Below are positions 54,795 to 62,687 of a stretch of 64,000 bases of DNA, one piece after another. The notes beneath the pieces are model-generated. The model had not been told where the DNA came from and did not search any database. It saw only the letters and a program-made list of their open reading frames with translations. This DNA comes from Gallaecimonas sp045291545 (GTDB taxonomy: Bacteria > Pseudomonadota > Gammaproteobacteria > Enterobacterales > Gallaecimonadaceae). Location of the stretch: assembly GCF_045291545.1 (NCBI RefSeq), contig NZ_CP149514.1:2108001-2172000 (forward strand), in the 5' to 3' direction. Each line of letters starts with the position of its first letter. Position 1 is the first letter of the stretch. The translations under genes and the position numbers were made by a program.

Positions 54795-54922
54795 AAAAGC
54801 CCCTGATAAACCTTTAATGGCCAGAGCATAGCGCCCTCGCCCTGGCGCTGTCATTGGCAATATCCCGCCCCCTCATGCAAGATAAAGGTGCTCTTACGTC
54901 AGCAACTTAAGGCAGGTACAAG

Positions 54923-55747
54923 GTGAATTCGCAGCTTCGGGTACTGGCTCCCACGCCCATCGAACTGGCCATGATGGTGTTGTCGCTGCTGGCTGTGCTG
55001 GTGGTGCTGGCCTTGCAATTTGCCCCTTTGCGGCCCGACGAACGCGAATTGCTGATTTACCTCGACACCAGCATTTGCGTGATTTTTTTAAGCCGCTTTG
55101 TTATCGGCCTGGTGCGCGCAACTCACAAGTGGGAGTTTGTACGCAGCCACTGGATTGATGTGGTTGCCAGTATTCCCATGGTCGATGTACTGCGTTATGG
55201 CCGGCTGTTCCAGGTGATCCGGGTGCTGCGTATTTTGCGCATGGCCAACCATGTGATCCGCCAGCTCATGCACCAAAGCGCCAACGCCGTCTTTGCCATT
55301 ATGCTGCTGACCCTGGTACTGGTGGTCGGCGGCAGCTCCATTGCCATTTTGCTAGCCGAAAGCGGCCAGCCCGGTTCCAACATTCATACCGCTGAAGATG
55401 CCATCTGGTGGGCTTTGGTGACCATTTCTACGGTAGGCTACGGTGATTACTACCCGGTAACCACCGCCGGGCGGGTCATTACCGGTTTTGTCATTGTCGC
55501 CGGCGTGTCGCTGTTTGGTGGTGTCAGTGGTCTGATTGCTTCGCGGCTACTGCATAGCCGCGAAGACGAAGACAGGCGCCAACGTTCACTGCACAACCAA
55601 CTGGCCAGCTTGGAACAGCAGGTGGTGCAACTGCAAAATCAGTTAACTCTGCTCAGCAACCAGCTCACGGCCAAAACGGCAACTGCTCCAGACACAACTG
55701 ACGAGACTGCTCCATCGCCGTCAGCAGCGACTGACGCTTACGAGTAA
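54923..55747 (+). CDS. Voltage-gated potassium channel (6TM ion transporter family)
   Basis: A 274-aa inner-membrane channel subunit. Helices S1-S3 lie at about 15-85. S4 carries regularly spaced arginines (RYGRLFQVIRVLRILRMANHVIR, about 90-113). The pore helix and selectivity filter are WWALVTISTVGYGDYYP at about 165-181. S6 is followed by a cytoplasmic coiled coil (HNQLASLEQQVVQLQNQL) and a Thr/Pro-rich tail. TVGYGD indicates K+ selectivity. GTG start. The tail overlaps the convergent ygiF gene by 83 bases. Confidence 0.88.
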   Translation: MNSQLRVLAPTPIELAMMVLSLLAVLVVLALQFAPLRPDERELLIYLDTSICVIFLSRFVIGLVRATHKWEFVRSHWIDVVASIPMVDVLRYGRLFQVIRVLRILRMANHVIRQLMHQSANAVFAIMLLTLVLVVGGSSIAILLAESGQPGSNIHTAEDAIWWALVTISTVGYGDYYPVTTAGRVITGFVIVAGVSLFGGVSGLIASRLLHSREDEDRRQRSLHNQLASLEQQVVQLQNQLTLLSNQLTAKTATAPDTTDETAPSPSAATDAYE

Positions 55748-57155
55748 GCCAGCCTTCAAACTGTTCGGCGTCGTCATCGGTCATATCCAGGCGACTGGCC
55801 AACTGCGCCAGGCCATCCAGGCGTAAGCCCTCTTCAATGCCTTCGAGCAGATCCTGCCATTGCTCCTGCATGTCGTTGGCCTGCTCGTTGTCGTATAACG
55901 CCGCAAAGGTACGGCAGGCCGCTAAAAAGCGGCTGATACGGCTTTGCTGGTCCAGATAACCGGCCACCGATAGGCCTTTGACCAAATTCCGTTTCAGTTC
56001 GGCCTGGGCGCGGGCCAGCTGTGTGTCGGCAAACCACTTGATGGGTTTGTCCAGCTCGGCCAGGGCTTTGTCGTCCAGGCGCGCTCGCCAGCCTTTGAGG
56101 GTAACAAAGCGCAGTGCCATCAGCTTCAGGCGGTTGGCGCGCTGGCTGGCAAACAGGGTGGTGAAATCGCCCATGGTGGGCAGTTCCTGATGCCGCTGCT
56201 CGGCTATTTCCCGTAGTTCTTCACCAATACTGAGCTTTTTCAAATAACTGGCCTTAGCCGACAACAGCTTACTTAACCGCGCCTGGGTCTGCGCCTGAGC
56301 TAGCAGATCAGCCAACCACTGGCATTCCTGGCGCAATTCACTGGAAGCTTTGCGTGGCACCAGAGCGCCAAACAGGCTCAGTACCTGGCGAAAATACTGT
56401 AAGGCGCGGGCAATGGCCATCAGCGGCTTCCAGCCTGGCTGCAACAAAAACACATCTTCGGCCTGTTGCCATTGTGTCAGTGCCGCCTGCAACGCCTGCC
56501 CCAGTACCTGCTCGTTATTCATCTGGCGGTTAATGTCCGGATTAGGCTCAGCGAGGCTCAATGCCGGTTTATCGCCAGCCAGCCAGTTACCCCGGGCCGC
56601 TTTTGACAAGCCAAAACACTGCACCCCATCAACCAGTAGCCGTTCCGCCACAATGAACAGTTGGCTGACATCATCGCCTTTGAGCTCCAGTTCCAGTTCG
56701 CGCAATGACAAGCAACGGCTGGCCGCACTGATTTCGCCCTGATCCCAGGCCAATTCCAGTTGGCCATCCGCCACCAGCCCGGCTTGCCGTTGAAAGTCCG
56801 TGGAAAAAACCGGCACCAATGCAGCGTTCAAAGCCTCAATATCGGTATCTTCCGGCCAGATGCTGCGCTCAAAGGCCCGCAGATCAGGCTTGTCGCCACT
56901 GACCGGCAGGTTAAATTCCGGCCGCGCCGACAAAGCACTGCCATCTGTACCAGCCAGTTTCAGTGTCTGCTCACGCTGGCCAGCCACCTCGCGAATACGC
57001 AACCCCATACGCCAGGCAGCCAGTTGCCCGTCGGGAGTATCGAAGTAGGTGTTTTTCAACTGCTGCACCGGCGCATCAGGCAGTAACTCAGCCAGTAAGG
57101 TGTCAGCATCGACTGCTTCAGCAAGACGTAATTTCAGTTCAGTTTCTGTGGCCAT
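55665..57155 (-). CDS. ygiF: Inorganic triphosphatase, CYTH-CHAD protein (YgiF)
   Basis: A 496-aa cytoplasmic enzyme: an N-terminal CYTH triphosphate tunnel (TETELKL with the ExExK signature, YFDTPDGQLAAWRMGLRIRE, and FSTDFQR) and a C-terminal helical CHAD domain from about 215, a fold associated with polyphosphate binding. E. coli YgiF hydrolyses inorganic tripolyphosphate. In-frame ATGs at 57155, 57158 and 57164 are all possible; 57155 gives the family N-terminus MATETELKL. Its neighbour ygiM is conserved in enterics. The 83-base overlap with the channel gene is unusual but both reading frames look real. Confidence 0.88.
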   Translation of the reverse strand: MATETELKLRLAEAVDADTLLAELLPDAPVQQLKNTYFDTPDGQLAAWRMGLRIREVAGQREQTLKLAGTDGSALSARPEFNLPVSGDKPDLRAFERSIWPEDTDIEALNAALVPVFSTDFQRQAGLVADGQLELAWDQGEISAASRCLSLRELELELKGDDVSQLFIVAERLLVDGVQCFGLSKAARGNWLAGDKPALSLAEPNPDINRQMNNEQVLGQALQAALTQWQQAEDVFLLQPGWKPLMAIARALQYFRQVLSLFGALVPRKASSELRQECQWLADLLAQAQTQARLSKLLSAKASYLKKLSIGEELREIAEQRHQELPTMGDFTTLFASQRANRLKLMALRFVTLKGWRARLDDKALAELDKPIKWFADTQLARAQAELKRNLVKGLSVAGYLDQQSRISRFLAACRTFAALYDNEQANDMQEQWQDLLEGIEEGLRLDGLAQLASRLDMTDDDAEQFEGWLTRKRQSLLTAMEQSRQLCLEQLPFWP

Positions 57156-57509
57156 CATGGGCATATGTTTGACGAGTGTCGTGCTGATTATAACGGCAGC
57201 CACTTCAAAAAAAACACGTCACCCCGGCACCGGGCCATCAGTGGCAGACCGAACCCCTGATAGGGGCAGCTCTCGCGCGATACCGTTGTACTGACTGGCA
57301 AAGCCATTTCATACTGAGCGCCGCAGTACCTGCCCACGGCCGTGACGGGGTGGCCGTCAACCTTGTAACCCAACATGAAAATGCCGGTGTTCACTGTGGT
57401 TCTACATGCAGCGCTGATATTCTGATGAACCACAGCGATGCCGATGCTTGTCAGCGCCGCTACAGCTCTCTAGGATGAAACAGCGATTGTTTCAAGGAAA
57501 TCTAAACTG
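57156..57509. other. 354-bp divergent region between ygiF and ygiM
   Basis: Contains GC-rich inverted repeats (e.g. CCCCTGATAGGGG near 57254-57268), an 81-codon minus-strand frame with a GTG start and no ribosome site (57188-57433) that I do not recognise, and the ygiM promoter. The size is large for a plain divergent promoter pair in this compact genome. Confidence 0.55.
57448..57476 (+). promoter_or_regulatory. ygiM promoter
   Basis: TTGTCA (57448-57453), 17 bp, TAGGAT (57471-57476). The short leader holds a small hairpin TGAAACA-GCGAT-TGTTTCA (57476-57494) directly before the AAGGAAA ribosome site. Confidence 0.55.
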
Positions 57510-58088
57510 ATGCTCAAGCGTGCCTTGCTGCTGGCGCTGGCCTTGTCGCCGGCGCTTTATTCATCTGCCGTAGCCGCCAAACCGGCCTATGTCAGTAACG
57601 ATGTGTTCATTTACCTGCATTCGGGCCCGTCCCGCCAGTACCGTATTATCGGTACCATCAATGCCGGCGAGCCGGTTGACCTGCTGCAAAGCGGTGATAC
57701 CTTTTCCCAGGTCAAAGACAGCAGCGGCCGTGAAGGCTGGGTGCAAAACCAGTTTCTGACTGACCAGGCAACCTTTCGAGTGACATTGCCGAAGTTGCAA
57801 AGCCAGCTCAAGGACGCTGAAGACAAGCTGGCTCAGTTAGCCGGTAACCGTAGCGATCTAAACCGCCAATTACAGAGCCTGGCGGATGATAAGGCCAAGC
57901 TGTCGGCCCAGGTAGCCGATCAGCAGGCCACCATTACCCAGCTCAAGGCACAGGTCGCCGGCATGGATCAAAGCAATATGATGCTATGGCTGATGTATGG
58001 CGGCGGCGTCGCCGGGGGCGGCCTGTTACTGGGCCTGTTGCTGCCCCACATAATGCCACGGCGCAAACGCAAAGACATGTGGATGTAA
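57510..58088 (+). CDS. ygiM: YgiM-like SH3-domain membrane protein (TIGR04211)
   Basis: A 192-aa protein with signal peptide (MLKRALLLALALSPALYSSAVAA) and a bacterial SH3 domain (AYVSNDVFIYLHSGPSRQYRIIGTINAGEP and GREGWVQNQFL). A periplasmic coiled coil follows (about 95-150, LQSQLKDAEDKLAQLAGNRSDLNRQL), then a C-terminal membrane helix and a basic cytoplasmic tail (PRRKRKDMW). This matches YgiM, of unknown function, adjacent to ygiF as in E. coli. A cell-wall role is suggested by the SH3b domain only. Confidence 0.88.
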   Translation: MLKRALLLALALSPALYSSAVAAKPAYVSNDVFIYLHSGPSRQYRIIGTINAGEPVDLLQSGDTFSQVKDSSGREGWVQNQFLTDQATFRVTLPKLQSQLKDAEDKLAQLAGNRSDLNRQLQSLADDKAKLSAQVADQQATITQLKAQVAGMDQSNMMLWLMYGGGVAGGGLLLGLLLPHIMPRRKRKDMWM

Positions 58089-58104
58089 GTACCTGAAATA
58101 AAAC

Positions 58105-58133
58105 AAAAAAGGCTGCCGTAGGCGGCCTTTTTT
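58105..58133 (+). terminator. ygiM terminator
   Basis: GGCTGCC-GTA-GGCGGCC (one T.G pair) flanked by A6 and T6. Confidence 0.9.
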
Positions 58134-58206
58134 ATTGGTCGGCTTCAGGCCAGAAAGCAGACCTCTATCAATGGTTGGAAAAATAGGGTGAACGGGGGAT
58201 TTTCAT

Positions 58207-58231
58207 GCAGAGTGTATATTGTATACTCTGC
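58207..58231 (+). promoter_or_regulatory. Operator-like inverted repeat upstream of putA
   Basis: GCAGA-GT-GTATA-TTG-TATAC-TCTGC: an inner perfect repeat GTATA/TATAC and an outer perfect repeat GCAGA/TCTGC, with two extra bases on the left. TATACT (58222-58227) inside it could be the putA -10, so a bound protein would block the promoter. No good -35 is visible, as for an activator-dependent promoter. Confidence 0.5.
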
Positions 58232-58237
58232 CCACCT

Positions 58238-58257
58238 TACCACCCGCTCTGGTGGTA
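58238..58257 (+). promoter_or_regulatory. Hairpin in the putA leader
   Basis: TACCACC-CGCTCT-GGTGGTA, a 7-bp stem followed by four T residues, 64 bases before the putA ATG. Could be a weak attenuator or simply leader structure. Confidence 0.35.
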
Positions 58258-58321
58258 TTTTCATCAGCCTTTCTGGCGTTCTGGCCCCGCCGCAGCGCCC
58301 TGTTCTAAAGGTGTCTAGCCA

Positions 58322-61300
58322 ATGTTTAACGCAAGCCAAGTGATTGCTCCTGATTACCAGGCACCCTCCCTCGACGCCCTGCGTGAGGCCATTAGTGCCA
58401 ACTACGCCGTGGACGAAGAGCAGTATCTGACCAACCTTATGCGCCTGGTCCCCGATGACGCCAACGACAATACCGCCATAACCCGCGACACTCAGCGTCT
58501 GGTTACTAAGATCCGCGAGCGCCATGACAACGGCGACACCATTCAGGCATTTTTGCAGCAATACAGCCTCGATACTCAAGAAGGCATTATTCTGATGTGC
58601 CTGGCTGAAGCCTTACTGCGTATCCCTGACGCCGACACCGCCGAATCACTGATCCGCGACAAGCTCTCTGGCGCCGACTGGGCTAAGCACTTTCGTAAGT
58701 CGGCATCAGCGCTGGTCAATGCTTCCACCTGGGGGCTGATGCTGACCGGCAAAGTGATCACCATGGACAAACGCCTGGACGGTAGTCCGGCCAACCTGCT
58801 GAACCGAATGATCAACCGCCTGGGCGAGCCGGTTGTGCGCAAGGCCATGTACGCCGCCATGAAGATCATGGGCCGGCAATTTGTGCTGGGCCGTACCATT
58901 GGTGAGGCTCTGAAAAACTCCCGTAAGTACCGGCAAAGCGGCTACACCCATTCCTACGACATGCTGGGCGAAGCGGCGCTAACCATGGCCGACGCCCGCA
59001 AGTATTTTGACGATTACGCCAGTGCCATCGCCGCTCTGGGTAAAGAACAGTACGACAGCAGCCAGGCCCCGCGGCCCACCATTTCTATCAAACTGTCGGC
59101 GCTACACCCCCGTTATGACGTGCAAAATGCCGACCGTGCCCGTAGCGAAATGGTAGACATTGTTGGCCGACTGGTAGAACAAGCCCGGGCGGTGGATATT
59201 GGCCTGCAAATTGACGCCGAAGAAGCTGACCGCTTGGAACTGTCGCTGGATATTTTTGAAACCGTTTACCGCCAGCAAGGTAAGGGCTGGGGCAATTTCG
59301 GACTGGTGGTACAGGCCTTTTCCAAGCGGGCCCTGCCGGTACTGGTTTGGCTCAATAAACTGGCGGGCGAGCAAGGCGATCTGATCCCGGTGCGGCTGGT
59401 CAAAGGAGCTTACTGGGATACCGAGATCAAACTGTGCCAGCAAGCCGGTCTGGCCGGCTACCCGGTGTTTACCCGTAAAGCGGCTACCGATGTTTCATAC
59501 CTGGCCTGCGCCCGCTACCTGCTTTGCGCGCATACCGACGGCAAACTGTACCCGCAATTTGCCTCACACAATGCCCAGACCGTGGTGGCCATCAAGGCCC
59601 TGGCCCAGGGCCGGGCCTTTGAATACCAGCGCCTGTGGGGTATGGGTGACGAACTCTATGACACCGTGCTGGAAGAAAACCCAGGCCAGCCCGTACGCAT
59701 TTATGCGCCGGTGGGCAGCCATAAGGATCTGCTGCCCTACCTGGTACGGCGCCTGCTGGAAAACGGCGCTAACAGTTCTTTTGTACACAAGCTGGTGGAC
59801 CCGAAAACCCCGGTTGAAAGTCTTGCCAGCCATCCGCTGGAAACCCTCAAAGCCGCGCCCAGCCTGGCCAACCATCGTATTCCGCTGCCGGCGGCCATTT
59901 ATGGTACCCGCACCAACTCCGGAGGCATCAACTTGCATATTGGATCCGAAGCTCAACCTTTCTTTGAGGCGCTGGCGCCCTTTAAAAACAAACACTGGCA
60001 AGCTGGCCCCATCGTAGGTGGTAAAGCCGTTAAAGGTGAGCCGCAGCAGGTGTTGTCACCGCAAAACCACCAGGACGTTGTCGGCCAGGTCGACTTTGCT
60101 GACCGCGACACCGTCGATAACGCCGTGAGCCTGGCACTGCAAGCCTTCCCGGCCTGGCGTAACAGCAATGTCGAAGAACGCGCGCGAGCGTTGGAAACCT
60201 TTGCCGACTTGCTTGAAGCCAACCGTGCCGAGCTGATTGCCCTGGTTACCCGTGAAGCCGGTCGTATCTTGCAGGACGGTATCGATGAAGTGCGTGAGGC
60301 CGTGGATTTTTGCCGTTACTACGCGCAGCAAGCCCGCAAAATGTTCAACGGCGCAGAAGTACTGCCCGGCCCTACCGGTGAGCTCAACGAATTGTTGCTG
60401 CAAGGCCGTGGGGTGTTTGTCTGCATCAGCCCCTGGAACTTCCCGCTGGCCATCTTTACCGGCCAGGTGGCCGCCGCCCTGGCTACCGGTAATACCGTTA
60501 TCGCCAAGCCGGCAGAGCAAACCTGTCTGGTGGCCCACCGCGCCATTGAGCTGGCTCACCAGGCTGGCATTCCTGGCGACGTACTGCACTTTCTGCCAGG
60601 CGACGGTGCCACCGTTGGCGCCGCCTTGACCGCCGATGACCGCATTGCCGGCGTAGTCTTTACTGGTTCCACCGGTACCGCCAAGGCCATCAATAAAGCT
60701 CTGGCTGACCATGACGGCGCCATTAAAACCCTGATCGCCGAAACCGGTGGTCAGAACGCCATGATAGTCGACTCCACTGCCCTGCCCGAGCAGGTGGTTA
60801 AAGATGTGATTGCCTCCGCCTTTACCTCTGCCGGCCAGCGCTGTTCGGCGCTGCGCGTGCTGTATGTACAGGATGATGTGGCGGAACGCATCATCGACTT
60901 ACTCAAAGGCGCCATGCAGGAGCTGGTGGTGGGCGACCCCTGGCACTACAAAACCGATGTTGGCCCGGTTATCGACCACGATGCCAAAGCGTTGCTGGAC
61001 GAGCATCTGGCCAACCTGAAGGACTTTGCCAAACCCATCGCGACCGCACCATTGACTGATGACACCCGTCACGGCTCTTTTGTCACCCCGACTGCGGTAG
61101 AAATCGCCAGTATCAGCCAACTGACCCGTGAGAACTTTGGGCCAATTCTGCATGTGGTACGTTTTAAAGCCAGTGAGCTGGATAAGGTACTGGATGACAT
61201 CAACGCCACCGGCTATGGCCTGACCATGGGTGTACACAGCCGCAACGAAAGTCTGGCACTGGCCATTGCTGATAAAATCAATGCCGGTAACTGCTATATC

Positions 61301-61480
61301 AACCGTAACCAGATTGGCGCTATGGTCGGTACCCAGCCCTTCGGTGGCCAGGGGCTGTCCGGTACCGGGCCGAAGGCTGGTGGCCCACACTACCTCTATC
61401 GTTTCGTGACCGAAAAGACCCGCACCAACAACATCACCGCCGTCGGTGGCAATGCCACCTTGCTGACGCTCGGTGAATAA
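58322..61480 (+). CDS. putA: Bifunctional proline dehydrogenase / L-glutamate-5-semialdehyde dehydrogenase
   Basis: PutA (1052 aa) oxidises proline to glutamate in two FAD- and NAD-dependent steps at the inner membrane. The proline dehydrogenase half (to about 560) has ISIKLSALHPRYD, LQIDAEEADRLELSLD, VRLVKGAYWDTEIK and FASHNAQTV. The dehydrogenase half has SPWNFPLAIFTGQ, FTGSTGTAKAI, ETGGQNAMIV and the catalytic Cys841 in SAGQRCSALRVL. It lacks the N-terminal ribbon-helix-helix that lets E. coli PutA (1320 aa) repress its own gene, so control must come from another protein, perhaps through the repeat at 58207-58231. No putP is seen next to it. Confidence 0.96.
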   Translation: MFNASQVIAPDYQAPSLDALREAISANYAVDEEQYLTNLMRLVPDDANDNTAITRDTQRLVTKIRERHDNGDTIQAFLQQYSLDTQEGIILMCLAEALLRIPDADTAESLIRDKLSGADWAKHFRKSASALVNASTWGLMLTGKVITMDKRLDGSPANLLNRMINRLGEPVVRKAMYAAMKIMGRQFVLGRTIGEALKNSRKYRQSGYTHSYDMLGEAALTMADARKYFDDYASAIAALGKEQYDSSQAPRPTISIKLSALHPRYDVQNADRARSEMVDIVGRLVEQARAVDIGLQIDAEEADRLELSLDIFETVYRQQGKGWGNFGLVVQAFSKRALPVLVWLNKLAGEQGDLIPVRLVKGAYWDTEIKLCQQAGLAGYPVFTRKAATDVSYLACARYLLCAHTDGKLYPQFASHNAQTVVAIKALAQGRAFEYQRLWGMGDELYDTVLEENPGQPVRIYAPVGSHKDLLPYLVRRLLENGANSSFVHKLVDPKTPVESLASHPLETLKAAPSLANHRIPLPAAIYGTRTNSGGINLHIGSEAQPFFEALAPFKNKHWQAGPIVGGKAVKGEPQQVLSPQNHQDVVGQVDFADRDTVDNAVSLALQAFPAWRNSNVEERARALETFADLLEANRAELIALVTREAGRILQDGIDEVREAVDFCRYYAQQARKMFNGAEVLPGPTGELNELLLQGRGVFVCISPWNFPLAIFTGQVAAALATGNTVIAKPAEQTCLVAHRAIELAHQAGIPGDVLHFLPGDGATVGAALTADDRIAGVVFTGSTGTAKAINKALADHDGAIKTLIAETGGQNAMIVDSTALPEQVVKDVIASAFTSAGQRCSALRVLYVQDDVAERIIDLLKGAMQELVVGDPWHYKTDVGPVIDHDAKALLDEHLANLKDFAKPIATAPLTDDTRHGSFVTPTAVEIASISQLTRENFGPILHVVRFKASELDKVLDDINATGYGLTMGVHSRNESLALAIADKINAGNCYINRNQIGAMVGTQPFGGQGLSGTGPKAGGPHYLYRFVTEKTRTNNITAVGGNATLLTLGE

Positions 61481-61497
61481 AAATATGTTTACAAATA

Positions 61498-61520
61498 AAG
61501 GCGGCCTACCAGGCCGCCTT
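61498..61520 (+). terminator. Probable putA terminator
   Basis: AAGGCGGCC-TACCA-GGCCGCCTT is a strong 9-bp hairpin just after putA, but only two T residues (part of the stem) follow, so termination may be incomplete or Rho-assisted. Confidence 0.55.
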
Positions 61521-61595
61521 CCTGTATCCATGGCTTAATCACTTTGGCATAATCCGCACCGGCTAAAGGAGCTTTTTACACATAGGATATGAAGT

Positions 61596-62108
61596 ATGAA
61601 ACGTTATTCTCTGCTGATGTTGGCGCTGATGGGTACTCCTGCACTGGCTGCACAACCGGGTGTTTACGGTGGTGCCCACCTGAGTGCAGTAAACGTCAAC
61701 AACGGTGACGGTTTTAAAGCTGACTTCACTACTCTGGGTGGTCAGCTGGGTTACCAAATCAATGACAATTTTGCTGTTGAAGGCCGCTTGGCATTTGGCG
61801 TCAAAGATGACACTGTGAACATTTACGGTTCTCACGTAAAAGTGAAGTTGGACAATTACGTCGGTATCTATGCGGTACCGCAGGTACCGTTGAACGACAA
61901 TATTTCGCTGTACGGCCTGCTGGGCTGGAACAAGGTGAAAGTCAAAGCTTCTTACATGGGTTCAAGTGGTTCTGGCAGTACCACCAGTTTCGCCTATGGC
62001 GCTGGTATCAAAATGCCGGTGGCTGACAACGCCAACCTGTATATCGAGTACGCCAAACTGGCCAGTGACACCAAAGGCCTGACCTTCGGCGTCAACTTCA
62101 AGTTCTAA
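61596..62108 (+). CDS. Small outer-membrane beta-barrel protein
   Basis: A 170-aa OmpA/OmpX-like barrel: signal peptide MKRYSLLMLALMGTPALAA, then GVYGGAHLSAVNVNNGDGFKAD, alternating strands (LGGQLGYQINDNFAVEGRLAFG, DNYVGIYAVPQVPLNDNISLYGLLGWNKV) and a C-terminal Phe (FGVNFKF) as BAM recognition signal. About eight strands are expected. No known function; a candidate promoter is the extended -10 TGGCATAAT (hexamer 61548-61553). Ends at a strong terminator. Confidence 0.85.
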   Translation: MKRYSLLMLALMGTPALAAQPGVYGGAHLSAVNVNNGDGFKADFTTLGGQLGYQINDNFAVEGRLAFGVKDDTVNIYGSHVKVKLDNYVGIYAVPQVPLNDNISLYGLLGWNKVKVKASYMGSSGSGSTTSFAYGAGIKMPVADNANLYIEYAKLASDTKGLTFGVNFKF

Positions 62109-62137
62109 AAAAACGCGGCTACAGGCCGCGTTTTTTT
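62107..62137. terminator. Bidirectional terminator between the barrel gene and gspB
   Basis: CGCGGC-TACAG-GCCGCG flanked by A7 and T7; the gspB stop codon lies at its right edge. Confidence 0.93.
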
Positions 62138-62687
62138 ATGGCTGCAATGGCCAGTTCACCAATGCATCCAGCCAGAACGTTTGGCCATTGATAGCCACTT
62201 CGGTACTGTTCGGGCCAATACGCAATACCTTAATACCTCCCAAACGCTCCCCTTCACGTAATTTATGGCCATTGAAAATAACGTAGCGCTGCGCCGCTGT
62301 TGAGGCATAAAAGTGCGCCGAGTAGGCAATACTTAGCGGGCCAGCTGTTTTTTCAGGTGCTTTCACTTTCGGTACTGGCCGTTGGCTGAGCGGTGCCTTT
62401 GGCATGGCTTTGGGCGCGGCAAAAAACGGGTCTTGTGCCAGTGCCGGCATGGGCACCGGTTGCACCTTGGCAGCAGGTGCTGCCACCACTGGCAGTTTAG
62501 CGGTAACTGGTGCAGCTGTTGGCCAGTGGCGATAAGCAAACCAAGCCGCCACTAACAGCAAAAACGCCAGCACCACCAACAATAAGCGCTGGCGTAGTAA
62601 CGCCGTATCCCGGTAAAAGCGGCCTTCTGCCGCGGTTACGTCAGCGGCAGGCTCTCGCTGGGCCAGCGCCTTACTGAGTAAGCTCAT
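62136..62687 (-). CDS. gspB: Type II secretion assembly protein GspB (ExeB-like)
   Basis: A 183-aa bitopic inner-membrane protein. Short cytoplasmic N-terminus, membrane helix at about 33-51 (LLLVVLAFLLLVAAWFAY), a Pro/Ala-rich periplasmic linker, and a folded C-terminal domain (SIAYSAHFYASTAAQRYVIF, GHKLREGERLGGIKVLRIG, WLDALVNW) that fits the T2SSB/GspB family. With GspA it is thought to help insert the secretin through peptidoglycan. Its ATG overlaps the gspA stop by four bases. Confidence 0.85.
   Translation of the reverse strand: MSLLSKALAQREPAADVTAAEGRFYRDTALLRQRLLLVVLAFLLLVAAWFAYRHWPTAAPVTAKLPVVAAPAAKVQPVPMPALAQDPFFAAPKAMPKAPLSQRPVPKVKAPEKTAGPLSIAYSAHFYASTAAQRYVIFNGHKLREGERLGGIKVLRIGPNSTEVAINGQTFWLDALVNWPLQP

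Noticed and set aside
57188..57433. 81-codon minus-strand frame between ygiF and ygiM
   Set aside because: GTG start, no Shine-Dalgarno sequence, no recognised family; kept only as part of the gap description.
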